Source: Spirochaetaceae bacterium (GTDB taxonomy: Bacteria; Spirochaetota; Spirochaetia; Treponematales; Breznakiellaceae). Taken from it: a DNA stretch of 6,584 nucleotides. Within the stretch, counting starts at the first letter, position 1; every line of letters begins with the position of its first letter. Made by a program: the position numbers and the translations under genes. Location of the stretch: positions 1-6,584 of the forward strand of contig JAITAM010000219.1 in NCBI GenBank assembly GCA_031284085.1. The letters are read 5' to 3'. The notes below the pieces were generated by a model, which worked only from the letters and a program-made list of their open reading frames with translations, ran no database searches and had not been told where the DNA came from. This document shows positions 1 to 6,006 of the stretch, in pieces.

Positions 1-168
1 GCCTGTTTTAATGTTTCGGTATTGGTATCAAGGGCGGACGTACGGCTTTTTGCCTGCAGGAAGCGGGACAAGGGACACAGGCCAGCCTGTTTTAATGTTT
101 CGGTATTGGTATCAAGGGTGGATGTACGGCTTTTTGCCTACAGGAAGCGGGACAAGGGACACAGGACG
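1..168 (+). repeat. 84-bp tandem direct repeat, two copies
   Basis: Copy 1 is 1-84 and copy 2 is 85-168. Over the first 81 bases they differ at only three sites (two C/T changes near copy positions 35 and 39, and one G/A in the GCCTGCAGG / GCCTACAGG segment). Both contain the core GTACGGCTTTTTGCCT (starting at 40 and 124), which recurs at 5755 and inverted near 6301 and 6354. A 14-bp palindrome, ACAGGC-CA-GCCTGT (77-90), spans the junction of the two copies. The first copy begins at base 1, so the array may continue to the left. The period is a multiple of three, so open frames run through it, but nothing supports translation. Confidence 0.9.
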
Positions 169-185
169 GCTCCTTCCAAGAGCCG
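167..185 (+). other. Stem-loop at the right edge of the 84-bp repeats
   Basis: CGGCTC (167-172) pairs perfectly with GAGCCG (180-185) around a 7-nt loop. The following sequence is only mildly T-rich, so it is at best a weak terminator. Similar small GC hairpins mark other repeat edges in this window (5712-5726, 5776-5788, 6399-6411), so it may belong to the repeat family rather than end a transcript. Confidence 0.45.
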
Positions 186-216
186 CAGGTTCTTTCTAAA
201 AAAACAGGGCGGCCTG

Positions 217-246
217 TTGACAAAGCTGCAAAATGTAAAGGATACT
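217..246 (+). promoter_or_regulatory. Predicted sigma70-type promoter of the sugar ABC operon
   Basis: A perfect -35 hexamer TTGACA (217-222) is followed after 18 nt by GATACT (241-246), which matches the -10 consensus at four of six positions, including A2 and T6. Transcription would start near 253 and give a leader of about 57 nt before the ATG at 310. It is the best promoter-like pair in front of the operon and lies outside the repeats. Assignment is by consensus only. Confidence 0.6.
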
Positions 247-281
247 TTTATTATCAGCTTTAGCGACGGCCGACACTTCGC

Positions 282-303
282 CTCCTAAAAGCACAAAAAG
301 GAG
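282..303 (+). promoter_or_regulatory. Shine-Dalgarno site with complementary upstream CTCCT
   Basis: AAGGAG (298-303) lies 6 nt before the ATG at 310 and is a strong ribosome-binding site that fixes this start. CTCCT (282-286) in the same leader is exactly complementary to AGGAG (299-303), with a 12-nt A-rich loop between. A 5-bp helix could mask the site. A competing pairing further upstream (GCGA 263-266 with TCGC 278-281) is also possible. The ribosome-binding site is secure, but a regulatory hairpin is only a suggestion. Confidence 0.5.
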
Positions 304-309
304 TATACA

Positions 310-1248
310 ATGGTTTCAAAAAAACAAAATACAGCCAAGATCAGGAATTCACTCAGCCGTGCGCGGCGGAACGACTGGCAGCTTTGGATCCTGCTTTTTC
401 CCGCGCTCCTCTATTTCCTTATTTTCTGTTACCTTCCCATGTACGGCATACAAATTGCCTTCCGTGATTACAAGGCGGTCTTGGGAATAACAGGCAGCAA
501 ATGGGTAGGGCTTAAAAACTTTGCGGATTTTTTCAAAGCCTATTATTTTACCCGCCTCTTGAGTAATACTTTGCTGCTTAACATATTCGGACTGCTTTGG
601 AGTTTCCCCATACCGATTATCCTCGCCATATCGTTAAACCAACTCGAAAGGCCTCGATTTAAGAAATTTGTTCAGACGGCGATTTATACGCCGCATTTTA
701 TCTCCACTGTGGTTATGGCCGGTATGCTCTACCTCTTTTTGTCCCCGACAAACGGTATTTTCAATAAGTTTATTGAACTTGCAGGCGGCAGTCCCATTTA
801 TTTTATGGCAGAGCCGTCGTGGTTTCGACCTTTGTTCATCGGTTCCGACATCTGGCAGCATGCAGGGTGGAACACGATCTTGTATATTGCAACCTTGACC
901 GGTATCGACCCTGAACTTTACGAGGCGGCGACGGTAGATGGTGCGACAAAGCGGCAGAAAATATGGCATATTGATATACCGCATCTTATGCCCATTGCGG
1001 TAATGATGCTCATACTAAGCTGCGGCAGCCTTATGGTTTCCAACACCGATAAAGCTCTCTTGATGAAGACAGCTTCGAACAGTATGCGCTCAGACATAAT
1101 TGGCGTCTACGTCTATGAAATGGGGCTTGGGAGAGCGCAGTTTTCATACACATCGGCGATTGGTTTGTTTACCAACGTGATCAACTTTGTTACGATTATG
1201 GTGGTGAATTTCGCATCCAAAAAGCTCAACGAGACTAGTTTATTCTGA
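310..1248 (+). CDS. Carbohydrate ABC transporter permease, LplB-like (CUT1 family)
   Basis: This 312-residue inner-membrane protein is one of the two permease subunits of a sugar or oligosaccharide importer. About six hydrophobic segments can be seen (roughly 26-46, 84-108, 124-145, 174-196, 227-245, 282-302). The binding-protein-dependent permease signature EAATVDGA is at residues 205-212, in the cytoplasmic loop that contacts the ATPase, followed by the usual IDIPHLMP. The N-terminal stretch around YLPMYGIQIAF (41-51) and the length are typical of the LplB/YteP branch of CUT1. The start is the ATG preceded by AAGGAG with 6-nt spacing. The gene is first in a three-gene operon, and the second permease begins 15 bp after its stop. 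The substrate cannot be read from sequence; members of this branch are often linked to complex or host-derived oligosaccharides. No frameshift or missing motif is seen. Family assignment is firm. Confidence 0.93.
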   Translation: MVSKKQNTAKIRNSLSRARRNDWQLWILLFPALLYFLIFCYLPMYGIQIAFRDYKAVLGITGSKWVGLKNFADFFKAYYFTRLLSNTLLLNIFGLLWSFPIPIILAISLNQLERPRFKKFVQTAIYTPHFISTVVMAGMLYLFLSPTNGIFNKFIELAGGSPIYFMAEPSWFRPLFIGSDIWQHAGWNTILYIATLTGIDPELYEAATVDGATKRQKIWHIDIPHLMPIAVMMLILSCGSLMVSNTDKALLMKTASNSMRSDIIGVYVYEMGLGRAQFSYTSAIGLFTNVINFVTIMVVNFASKKLNETSLF

Positions 1249-1263
1249 TAAAGGAGGTTTGTG

Positions 1264-2184
1264 ATGAATTACAAAGGTATACAGGTTAGAAAAACAAATA
1301 CGGATACGGTCTTCGACCGTCTCAATTTTATCTTTTGGATTATCCTTCTTATAGTAGTGTTGTACCCGTTGTGGCTTATCCTTGTGGCGAGCGTTTCCGA
1401 TCCTGATGCCGTGATGATGGGAAAAGCTTTTTTGTGGCCGGTTGGATTTTCATGGATAGGATATGAAGCGGTATTCCAACACGCAGGGCTTTTACGGTCA
1501 TATCTTAATTCCGTATTCTACACTATCACCGGTTCTGCGATAAGCGTTATCGTTACCATGATGGCTGCCTATGCGCTTACCCGCACATTTGCAGGTAAGA
1601 AGGCGGTCAATTTTATTATCATCTTGACGATGTTTTTTTCAGGCGGACTCATCCCGCAATTCCTGATGAACCGTTCTTTGGGCTTGTACAATACGGTAAT
1701 TTTGATGATCATCATCAATTGTGTTTCCGTGTGGAATTTGATGGTTGCCCGTACTTATATCGCGGCTACCGTGCCTAATGAATTATTTGAAGCCGCCTCC
1801 ATAGACGGGGCGAGCCATTTTACCTATTTTTTCCGCATCGTACTTCCTCTTTCCGGCACGATTATCGCTGTACTTGCCGTATATTACGGTGTCGCCCGCT
1901 GGAACGACTACTTCACTGCACTTGTTTATATCCGCGATCGGCTTAAGCTGCCCTTACAAACGATCCTGCGGGAGATTATCGCAACCCTAAGCACCAGCAC
2001 CTCTGATGCAGAATTTTTCAGCGCCTACGCCAACGATACTCAGGCGATCTCAGAAGCAATCCGCAAAGCTCAGGTCGCCAAATACTGCTGTATCGTGGTT
2101 TCAACTGCGCCGACTGTCATTCTGTATATGCTGATGCAGAAATATTTCGTCAAAGGCGTTTTAATCGGTTCGCTCAAAGGCTAA
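1264..2184 (+). CDS. Carbohydrate ABC transporter permease, LplC/YtcP-like (CUT1 family)
   Basis: This is the second permease subunit of the same importer, 306 residues from the ATG. The codon before it (1261) is a GTG and could also start translation. The AAGGAGG at 1251-1257 is 6 nt from the ATG but only 3 nt from the GTG, so I prefer the ATG. Six hydrophobic segments are visible (about 22-44, 83-106, 116-137, 143-163, 197-217, 271-292). The EAA signature EAASIDGA is at 176-183, followed by RIVLPLSG. The C-terminus KYFVKGVLIGSLKG is typical of YtcP/LplC-type partners. It would form a heterodimer with the upstream permease and accept ligand from the downstream lipoprotein. The gene is intact and translationally close to its neighbour. 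Confidence 0.93.
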   Translation: MNYKGIQVRKTNTDTVFDRLNFIFWIILLIVVLYPLWLILVASVSDPDAVMMGKAFLWPVGFSWIGYEAVFQHAGLLRSYLNSVFYTITGSAISVIVTMMAAYALTRTFAGKKAVNFIIILTMFFSGGLIPQFLMNRSLGLYNTVILMIIINCVSVWNLMVARTYIAATVPNELFEAASIDGASHFTYFFRIVLPLSGTIIAVLAVYYGVARWNDYFTALVYIRDRLKLPLQTILREIIATLSTSTSDAEFFSAYANDTQAISEAIRKAQVAKYCCIVVSTAPTVILYMLMQKYFVKGVLIGSLKG

Positions 2185-2193
2185 CCGTTTAAG

Positions 2194-2199
2194 TATAAT
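2194..2199 (+). promoter_or_regulatory. Isolated TATAAT hexamer before the lipoprotein gene
   Basis: A perfect TATAAT lies in the 44-bp gap between the second permease and the binding protein. No convincing -35 hexamer is found 16-18 nt upstream, where the sequence is the end of the permease gene. It could be an internal promoter raising binding-protein level, or chance in an AT-rich gap. The downstream ribosome-binding site AAGGAG (2215-2220) is clear. Confidence 0.2.
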
Positions 2200-2228
2200 T
2201 TTTGAGTATTTGATAAGGAGAATTAACT

Positions 2229-3797
2229 ATGAAATTCGTAAAAGTCAGATTATGGATCGCTGTATTTGTTATACCGGCGCTCTTTCTTTTGACCAACTGC
2301 AAGCAGAAAACGGAGACTCAGGGCGCCGAAGGAGTTACACTCCATGTTTTTCAATACGAACTGGAAAACCAACAGATGGACTTTCCTAATCTTTGGTTTT
2401 ACAAAGAACTTGAGACCAAAACAGGTATTCATGTTGCATGGGAGCCAGTCAAGGATACGGATTGGACCACAAGGCTCAATCTGATGTTCGCTTCATCTGA
2501 GCTGCCGGATCTTATTCGTGGCGAAGTCGATATTGAAGAGTACGGGGTAACTCAAGGGCTGCTGGTGCCGCTTGATGATTATATCAAGGAGTACATGCCC
2601 AATTATTACAGCCGCTTATACATGAACGATGCCTACAAATCTATGATCGCTTCCGACGGCAAAATGTACTGGATCGGCAATCTCATTGCACAGAACATTA
2701 ACCATGACGGGAATCATTACATTAACAAAGCATGGCTCGATACGCTCGGCTTGGAAATTCCAAAGACTATTGATGAATTAACACAGGTTCTTATTGCATT
2801 CCGCGATAGAGACCCGAACGGCAACGGCTTAAAGGACGAAATTCCTTTCTCAGCGGCGGATCTGATACATCAGACTCAAGGTGTGTACACACACTTTGCC
2901 AATTTCGGTGTACCCTTGCAGCGTTTTGTCTATGCCGCCATTGATGAGAATAACAAGGTTATTTTCCCCGGCTACATGGAAGGCTTCCGCCCAGCCCTTG
3001 AATGGCTTGCCATGTGTTACAGAGAAGGGCTGCTTGATATGGAATCTATTACGCAGGATTCTAATGCTTGGGGAACAAAGGTGAACGCAGGGCAAGTCGG
3101 ATACACGACTTATCTGCGCTTGATTAACACTGCTCTTATTCCTGATATAGCCGGCCAGTATGTATCCATTGTGCCTCCGGCAAGCTCTTACGGTGTATCC
3201 GTTCCAAGACTGCTGGAAGTGCCTACGGTAAGCGCCGCCTTGACGGTTGCCAATAAGCATATTCCAGAAACTCTTCAATGGCTTGACGCGCAGCTAGAAA
3301 CTGAAACGATGATGGTTGCTTACAACGGTCCTATTCAGTCAGGCGGACCAATCGAACCAACAATGAAAATAAATGAAGCCGGCAAATACGAGGTTGTTTA
3401 TGTGCCGGAAAATAACGTGTTGTATAAATACGTGCCGGTCTACCATGCTTTGTTTTTTGCGCCGGGGGATTACTATTTTGATATTTATGAAATGCCGTCT
3501 CACCGAGTTGAGCGTTTCAATTCCAGCAAGCAATATGAAGAAGCAGGAGTACTTGAGGAACATTCCTTTATGTATCTGCAAAGGCTGGTCAAACCGAACG
3601 CCGAAGACTCTGTTGAAATTGCACGTCTTTATGCGGAAATTGATAAATTTATGCAGGAATCCATTGCAAGCTTTATCAGAGGCGGCGTAAACGACTCAAA
3701 CTGGCAGACCTTCTTGAATTCCGCCAAAGCAGTCGGTGTCGAGCGGTATGTCGCGCTGTATCAAAAGGCATACGACGCCTACCTCGCGGCAAATTAA
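2229..3797 (+). CDS. Extracellular solute-binding lipoprotein of a CUT1 sugar ABC importer (LplA/YtcQ-like)
   Basis: This 522-residue lipoprotein is predicted to bind the sugar and deliver it to the two upstream permeases. The signal peptide has basic residues K2, K5 and R7, a hydrophobic core and the lipobox LTNC with the lipidated cysteine at residue 24. Family features include ASSELPDLI (88-96), GLLVPLDDYI (110-119), AWLDTLGLEIPKTIDEL (168-184) and the calcium-loop-like segment DPNGNGLKDE (195-204), common in large LplA-type binding proteins. The length is normal for that group, which is longer than maltose-binding proteins. ATG 2229 follows AAGGAG with 8-nt spacing. It is the last operon gene, ending about 10 bp before a GC-rich hairpin. 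The ligand is unknown, and no ATPase gene accompanies it here. Confidence 0.92.
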   Translation: MKFVKVRLWIAVFVIPALFLLTNCKQKTETQGAEGVTLHVFQYELENQQMDFPNLWFYKELETKTGIHVAWEPVKDTDWTTRLNLMFASSELPDLIRGEVDIEEYGVTQGLLVPLDDYIKEYMPNYYSRLYMNDAYKSMIASDGKMYWIGNLIAQNINHDGNHYINKAWLDTLGLEIPKTIDELTQVLIAFRDRDPNGNGLKDEIPFSAADLIHQTQGVYTHFANFGVPLQRFVYAAIDENNKVIFPGYMEGFRPALEWLAMCYREGLLDMESITQDSNAWGTKVNAGQVGYTTYLRLINTALIPDIAGQYVSIVPPASSYGVSVPRLLEVPTVSAALTVANKHIPETLQWLDAQLETETMMVAYNGPIQSGGPIEPTMKINEAGKYEVVYVPENNVLYKYVPVYHALFFAPGDYYFDIYEMPSHRVERFNSSKQYEEAGVLEEHSFMYLQRLVKPNAEDSVEIARLYAEIDKFMQESIASFIRGGVNDSNWQTFLNSAKAVGVERYVALYQKAYDAYLAAN

Positions 3798-3800
3798 CAT

Positions 3801-3858
3801 AAAAAAGGGGCGGATGGAGGAGGCGGGAGAAGAATCCCGCGCCTGCCGCCCTTCTCCC
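3801..3858 (-). terminator. Intrinsic terminator of corA, probably shared with the convergent sugar operon
   Basis: GGGCGG (3808-3813) pairs with CCGCCC (3846-3851), and an inner stem GCGGGA (3823-3828) pairs with TCCCGC (3835-3840). On the minus strand the outer stem is followed directly by a run of six T (A6 at 3801-3806 on the + strand), a classical Rho-independent terminator for corA. Read on the + strand the stem is followed only by CTTCTCCC, so termination of the sugar operon there would be weaker. A competing perfect 8-bp pairing, GGGAGAAG (3825-3832) with CTTCTCCC (3851-3858), overlaps these stems. Confidence 0.8.
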
Positions 3859-3868
3859 ATACAATAAT

Positions 3869-4843
3869 CTACAACCATTTGTGCTTCTTAAAAAAGAATA
3901 ACATAGCCAAGGCGATTAAAAGCATAACTATCCAAACGATTGGATAGGCAAGACGGCTCTGTAATTCCGGCATATAAGCAAAGTTCATACCATAGACACC
4001 AACAATGAAGGTAAGAGGAATGAAAATAGTAGATATAATCGTCAACACTTTCATTACCCGATTCATCCGGTTTGAAACAGCCGATAAATTGACTTCCATG
4101 ATGCTGGCAAGCAGCTCTCGGTAATTTTCTACGATTTCTGAGAGTTGGACTATGTTGTCGAGGATGTCTTTGAAAAAAGGTTCGAGTTCTCTATGGATCA
4201 GCTCTGAATCAAAATGAATAATAGCGGCTATACTTTCACGCATCGGCCATATAATTCTGTGCATAGAACTGATGGTCCGCCGAGTTTTCTGCATATCCTG
4301 AATGAACGAATTATCATTTTCATCAAACGCACGTTCTTCAAATGCTTCAAATTCAACATTAAAGCTATCCAACGTTGAAAAATACTCGTCAATCAAAGAA
4401 TCTATGATCGCATAGGCAAGGTAATCTATGCCCATCCTGCGAAACCGTCCGCCGTTGTTTAAGATACGCTGCCTAATGCCTTCAAAAGGATCGCCAGGTC
4501 TTTCTTGAAAGGTGATCAGCGTGTCGCATGTTATGATCATGCTGATCTGCTCAAATTCAGGCTCTTCCCCTCCTTTGCGGCTCACCGATTTAAGAATAAT
4601 AAAAAGGTAATCATCGAACTCTTCGGACTTTGGCCGTTGAGTGCCGTCAAGTATATCCTCGACTGTCAGAGGATGAATATGATAGACTTCACTGATCTTG
4701 CGCACAGTGTCGGTATCGCAGATAGTATCTATGTTGATCCACAGGAGACCGGCTTTGGTGCGCTGAACTGCTAATTCATCTATGGTATCGGCGTTTTTGT
4801 GCCATGCACTGGATTGATTATAGCCTATAAGGGAAAAGCTCAT
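3869..4843 (-). CDS. corA: CorA-family magnesium/cobalt channel
   Basis: This 324-residue protein is expected to form a pentameric inner-membrane channel for Mg2+ (and Co2+ or Ni2+). The large soluble N-terminal domain includes HPLTVEDIL (57-65), a family hallmark. Two C-terminal transmembrane helices follow (about 264-283 and 300-318). The pore signature YGMN ends the first helix with G285-M286-N287. The periplasmic loop has MPEL (291-294), typical of CorA proper rather than the ZntB zinc-transporting branch. The C-terminus is basic (KKHKWL), as usual. The start is the only reasonable one: an in-frame TAA lies three codons upstream. However, no good Shine-Dalgarno sequence precedes it. The ATG (4843-4841) overlaps the znuA ATG on the other strand, so promoter and leader must lie inside znuA. 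It ends at a strong terminator. Confidence 0.95.
   Translation of the reverse strand: MSFSLIGYNQSSAWHKNADTIDELAVQRTKAGLLWINIDTICDTDTVRKISEVYHIHPLTVEDILDGTQRPKSEEFDDYLFIILKSVSRKGGEEPEFEQISMIITCDTLITFQERPGDPFEGIRQRILNNGGRFRRMGIDYLAYAIIDSLIDEYFSTLDSFNVEFEAFEERAFDENDNSFIQDMQKTRRTISSMHRIIWPMRESIAAIIHFDSELIHRELEPFFKDILDNIVQLSEIVENYRELLASIMEVNLSAVSNRMNRVMKVLTIISTIFIPLTFIVGVYGMNFAYMPELQSRLAYPIVWIVMLLIALAMLFFFKKHKWL
4818..4830. promoter_or_regulatory. 13-bp perfect dyad upstream of znuA, possible operator
   Basis: TTATAG-C-CTATAA is a perfect inverted repeat with a one-base centre. It ends 11 bp before the znuA ATG and overlaps the weak AAGGGA ribosome-binding region (4829-4834). Its position suits a metal-responsive repressor site, but it lies within corA codons 5-9 and may be chance in AT-rich coding sequence. 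It does not match a consensus I can name with confidence. Confidence 0.3.
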
Positions 4844-5702
4844 GGTTTTTTATCGGAATATTTTCGTAGTTTTATGTGTAATGCTGAGCGGGTGTTTTTC
4901 TAAACAGGTTTTGGATGCACCGATTGTTGTTGTCAGCATCTTGCCGCAACGATGGTTTGTTGAAAACATTGCCGGCGATACGGTGCAAACAGTCGTGTTG
5001 GTGGGTCCTTCACAGAACCCCCACGACTACGAGCCCACTCCAGAGCAGCTCTCGGCTCTTGCCCGTGCAAAGGTGTGGGTTTTGTCCGGCACTGAATTTG
5101 AAATAGGCTTAAAGCCTAAGGTCGAAGAACTGTTTCCCCAGCTGCGTATCGTCGACGGCACAGAGGGTGTGCATTTTCGCAGTCTTGAAAGCGACGGCAG
5201 CAAGAACGAAGCGCATGACAGTATTGATCGGCACAGTTGGCTTGGACAAGAGCCGGCTTTGATTATGGCGTCTCATATTAAGGATGCTCTGTGCATAGCG
5301 AACGAAAGCCACGGCGAGCAGTACCTGCACAACTACCAGCAGGTTCAGCAGGAGATCAGGGCGGAATTTGCGCTTTTACATGAGAAACTTGCCGATTGTG
5401 CAGGGACGACTGTCTTTGTGTACCATCCGGCGTTTGGGTATTTCTTGGATGAATTTGGCATAAAGCAGGAGGCTGTGGAGACTGGAGGGAAAGAGCCGAC
5501 ACCGCGGCATCTTGCCGCTTTAATCGAGAAAGCCCGGCAGAGGAACGTGCAGACGATTTTTGTGCAGGCACAATTTCCGGTAGAGGCAGCCGGCACGATT
5601 GCCTCTGTTATCGGGGCGCGGCTTGTTGCTTTAGACCCTTTGGAGTCGGACTGGCTTGGTATTATCAGGAAGATGGGAGAAGCGGTTAAGTCTGCCAAAT
5701 AA
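4842..5702 (+). CDS. znuA: Metal ABC transporter substrate-binding lipoprotein, ZnuA/TroA-like (cluster A-I)
   Basis: This 286-residue lipoprotein is predicted to capture Zn2+ (or Mn2+) for a high-affinity ABC importer. A short signal peptide ends at the lipobox LSGC, with lipidated cysteine 18. Likely metal ligands, placed by family pattern, are H61 (NPHDYEP), H131 (DRHSWL), H195 (YHPAFGYF) and D265 (ALDPLESDW). Other family segments are EPTPRHLAALIEKA (218-231) and IFVQAQFPVEAAGTIA (239-254). The histidine-rich loop of many ZnuA proteins is reduced: only H111 and H125 occur before H131. That leaves zinc versus manganese open. Translation from ATG 4842 has a modest AAGGGA site 7 nt upstream; ATG 4881 would remove most of the signal peptide and is rejected. 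No permease or ATPase gene follows. The stop is followed by a hairpin and a repeat locus. Divergent corA shares its start-codon bases. Confidence 0.93.
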   Translation: MVFYRNIFVVLCVMLSGCFSKQVLDAPIVVVSILPQRWFVENIAGDTVQTVVLVGPSQNPHDYEPTPEQLSALARAKVWVLSGTEFEIGLKPKVEELFPQLRIVDGTEGVHFRSLESDGSKNEAHDSIDRHSWLGQEPALIMASHIKDALCIANESHGEQYLHNYQQVQQEIRAEFALLHEKLADCAGTTVFVYHPAFGYFLDEFGIKQEAVETGGKEPTPRHLAALIEKARQRNVQTIFVQAQFPVEAAGTIASVIGARLVALDPLESDWLGIIRKMGEAVKSAK

Positions 5703-5711
5703 GACGGCCAC

Positions 5712-5726
5712 ACGGCCACAGGCCGT
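5712..5726 (+). other. Tight GC stem-loop just after znuA
   Basis: ACGGCC (5712-5717), loop ACA, GGCCGT (5721-5726) is a perfect 6-bp hairpin starting 10 nt after the znuA stop. A second ACGGCC at 5704-5709 could pair with the same right half. No T run follows, so it is not a canonical intrinsic terminator. The same pattern GCC-ACA-GGC recurs at 5776-5788 (CAGCC-ACA-GGCTG), suggesting it is part of the repeat family that starts here. Confidence 0.5.
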
Positions 5727-5728
5727 TC

Positions 5729-5772
5729 CAAAGGTTGTTGTATCAAAGACGGGTGTACGGCTTTTTGCCTGA
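5729..5772 (+). repeat. 44-bp module, forward copy (left arm)
   Basis: The module runs from CCAAAGGTTGTTGTATC through GTACGGCTTTTTGCCTGA. The 17-bp core at 5755-5771 is identical to the core at 40-56 and to the inverted copy at 6354-6370. The core itself contains GGC-TTTTT-GCC, a tiny dyad with a T5 centre. A GCC-ACA-GGC hairpin flanks the module on both sides (5712-5726 and 5776-5788). Confidence 0.8.
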
Positions 5773-5800
5773 CAGCAGCCACAGGCTGTTTTGGGGTTAG

Positions 5801-5938
5801 AGGTCTGACCTGATTTTGGGTTGGAGGTCTGACCTGATTTTGGGTTAGAGGTCTGACCTGTTTCTGGGTTAGAGGTCTGACCTGTTTCTGGGTTGAAGGT
5901 CTGACCTGATTTTAGGTTGAAGGTCTGACCTGATTTGT
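5801..5938. repeat. 24-bp tandem array, six units with palindromic AGGTCTGACCT box
   Basis: Identical 12-mers AGGTCTGACCTG start at 5801, 5825, 5849, 5873, 5897 and 5921, exactly 24 bp apart. AGGTC-T-GACCT is a perfect dyad around one base. The 12-bp spacers vary (for example ATTTTGGGTTGG, TTTCTGGGTTAG, ATTTTAGGTTGA) while the boxes do not. A partial unit (5786-5800) precedes the array. On the minus strand one frame reads as eight-residue repeats of the type GQTSNPKS, but it runs into antisense znuA and lacks a ribosome-binding site, so I treat the array as non-coding. Confidence 0.92.
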
Positions 5939-6006
5939 CCACGATGAGATGGGCAGACAGTGCTTCTCGAAATCCTTTACTGTAGTCTTGTACTCCCCAG
6001 TCTGCT

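Noticed and set aside
11..288. Two overlapping + frames through the 84-bp repeats
   Set aside because: They stay open because the repeat length is a multiple of three. They lack ribosome-binding sites, one would need a TTG start, and one reads through the operon promoter region.
2850..3278. Minus-strand frame opposite the binding-protein gene
   Set aside because: It is fully contained in a well-supported gene, with no ribosome-binding site or recognisable motif.
3869..4843. ZntB zinc transporter instead of CorA
   Set aside because: GMN is shared by both, but the MPEL loop after it and HPLTVEDIL upstream fit CorA proper; proximity to a zinc-binding protein alone is not enough.
5345..5782. 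Long minus-strand frame opposite znuA
   Set aside because: It is antisense to a convincing lipoprotein gene with intact family motifs, and its composition is that of a shadow frame.
5631..5942. Minus-strand frame with eight-residue repeats (GQTSNPKS type)
   Set aside because: The peptide repeat follows from the 24-bp DNA period. The frame needs a GTG start with no ribosome-binding site and runs antisense into the end of znuA; a second minus frame is also open through the array.
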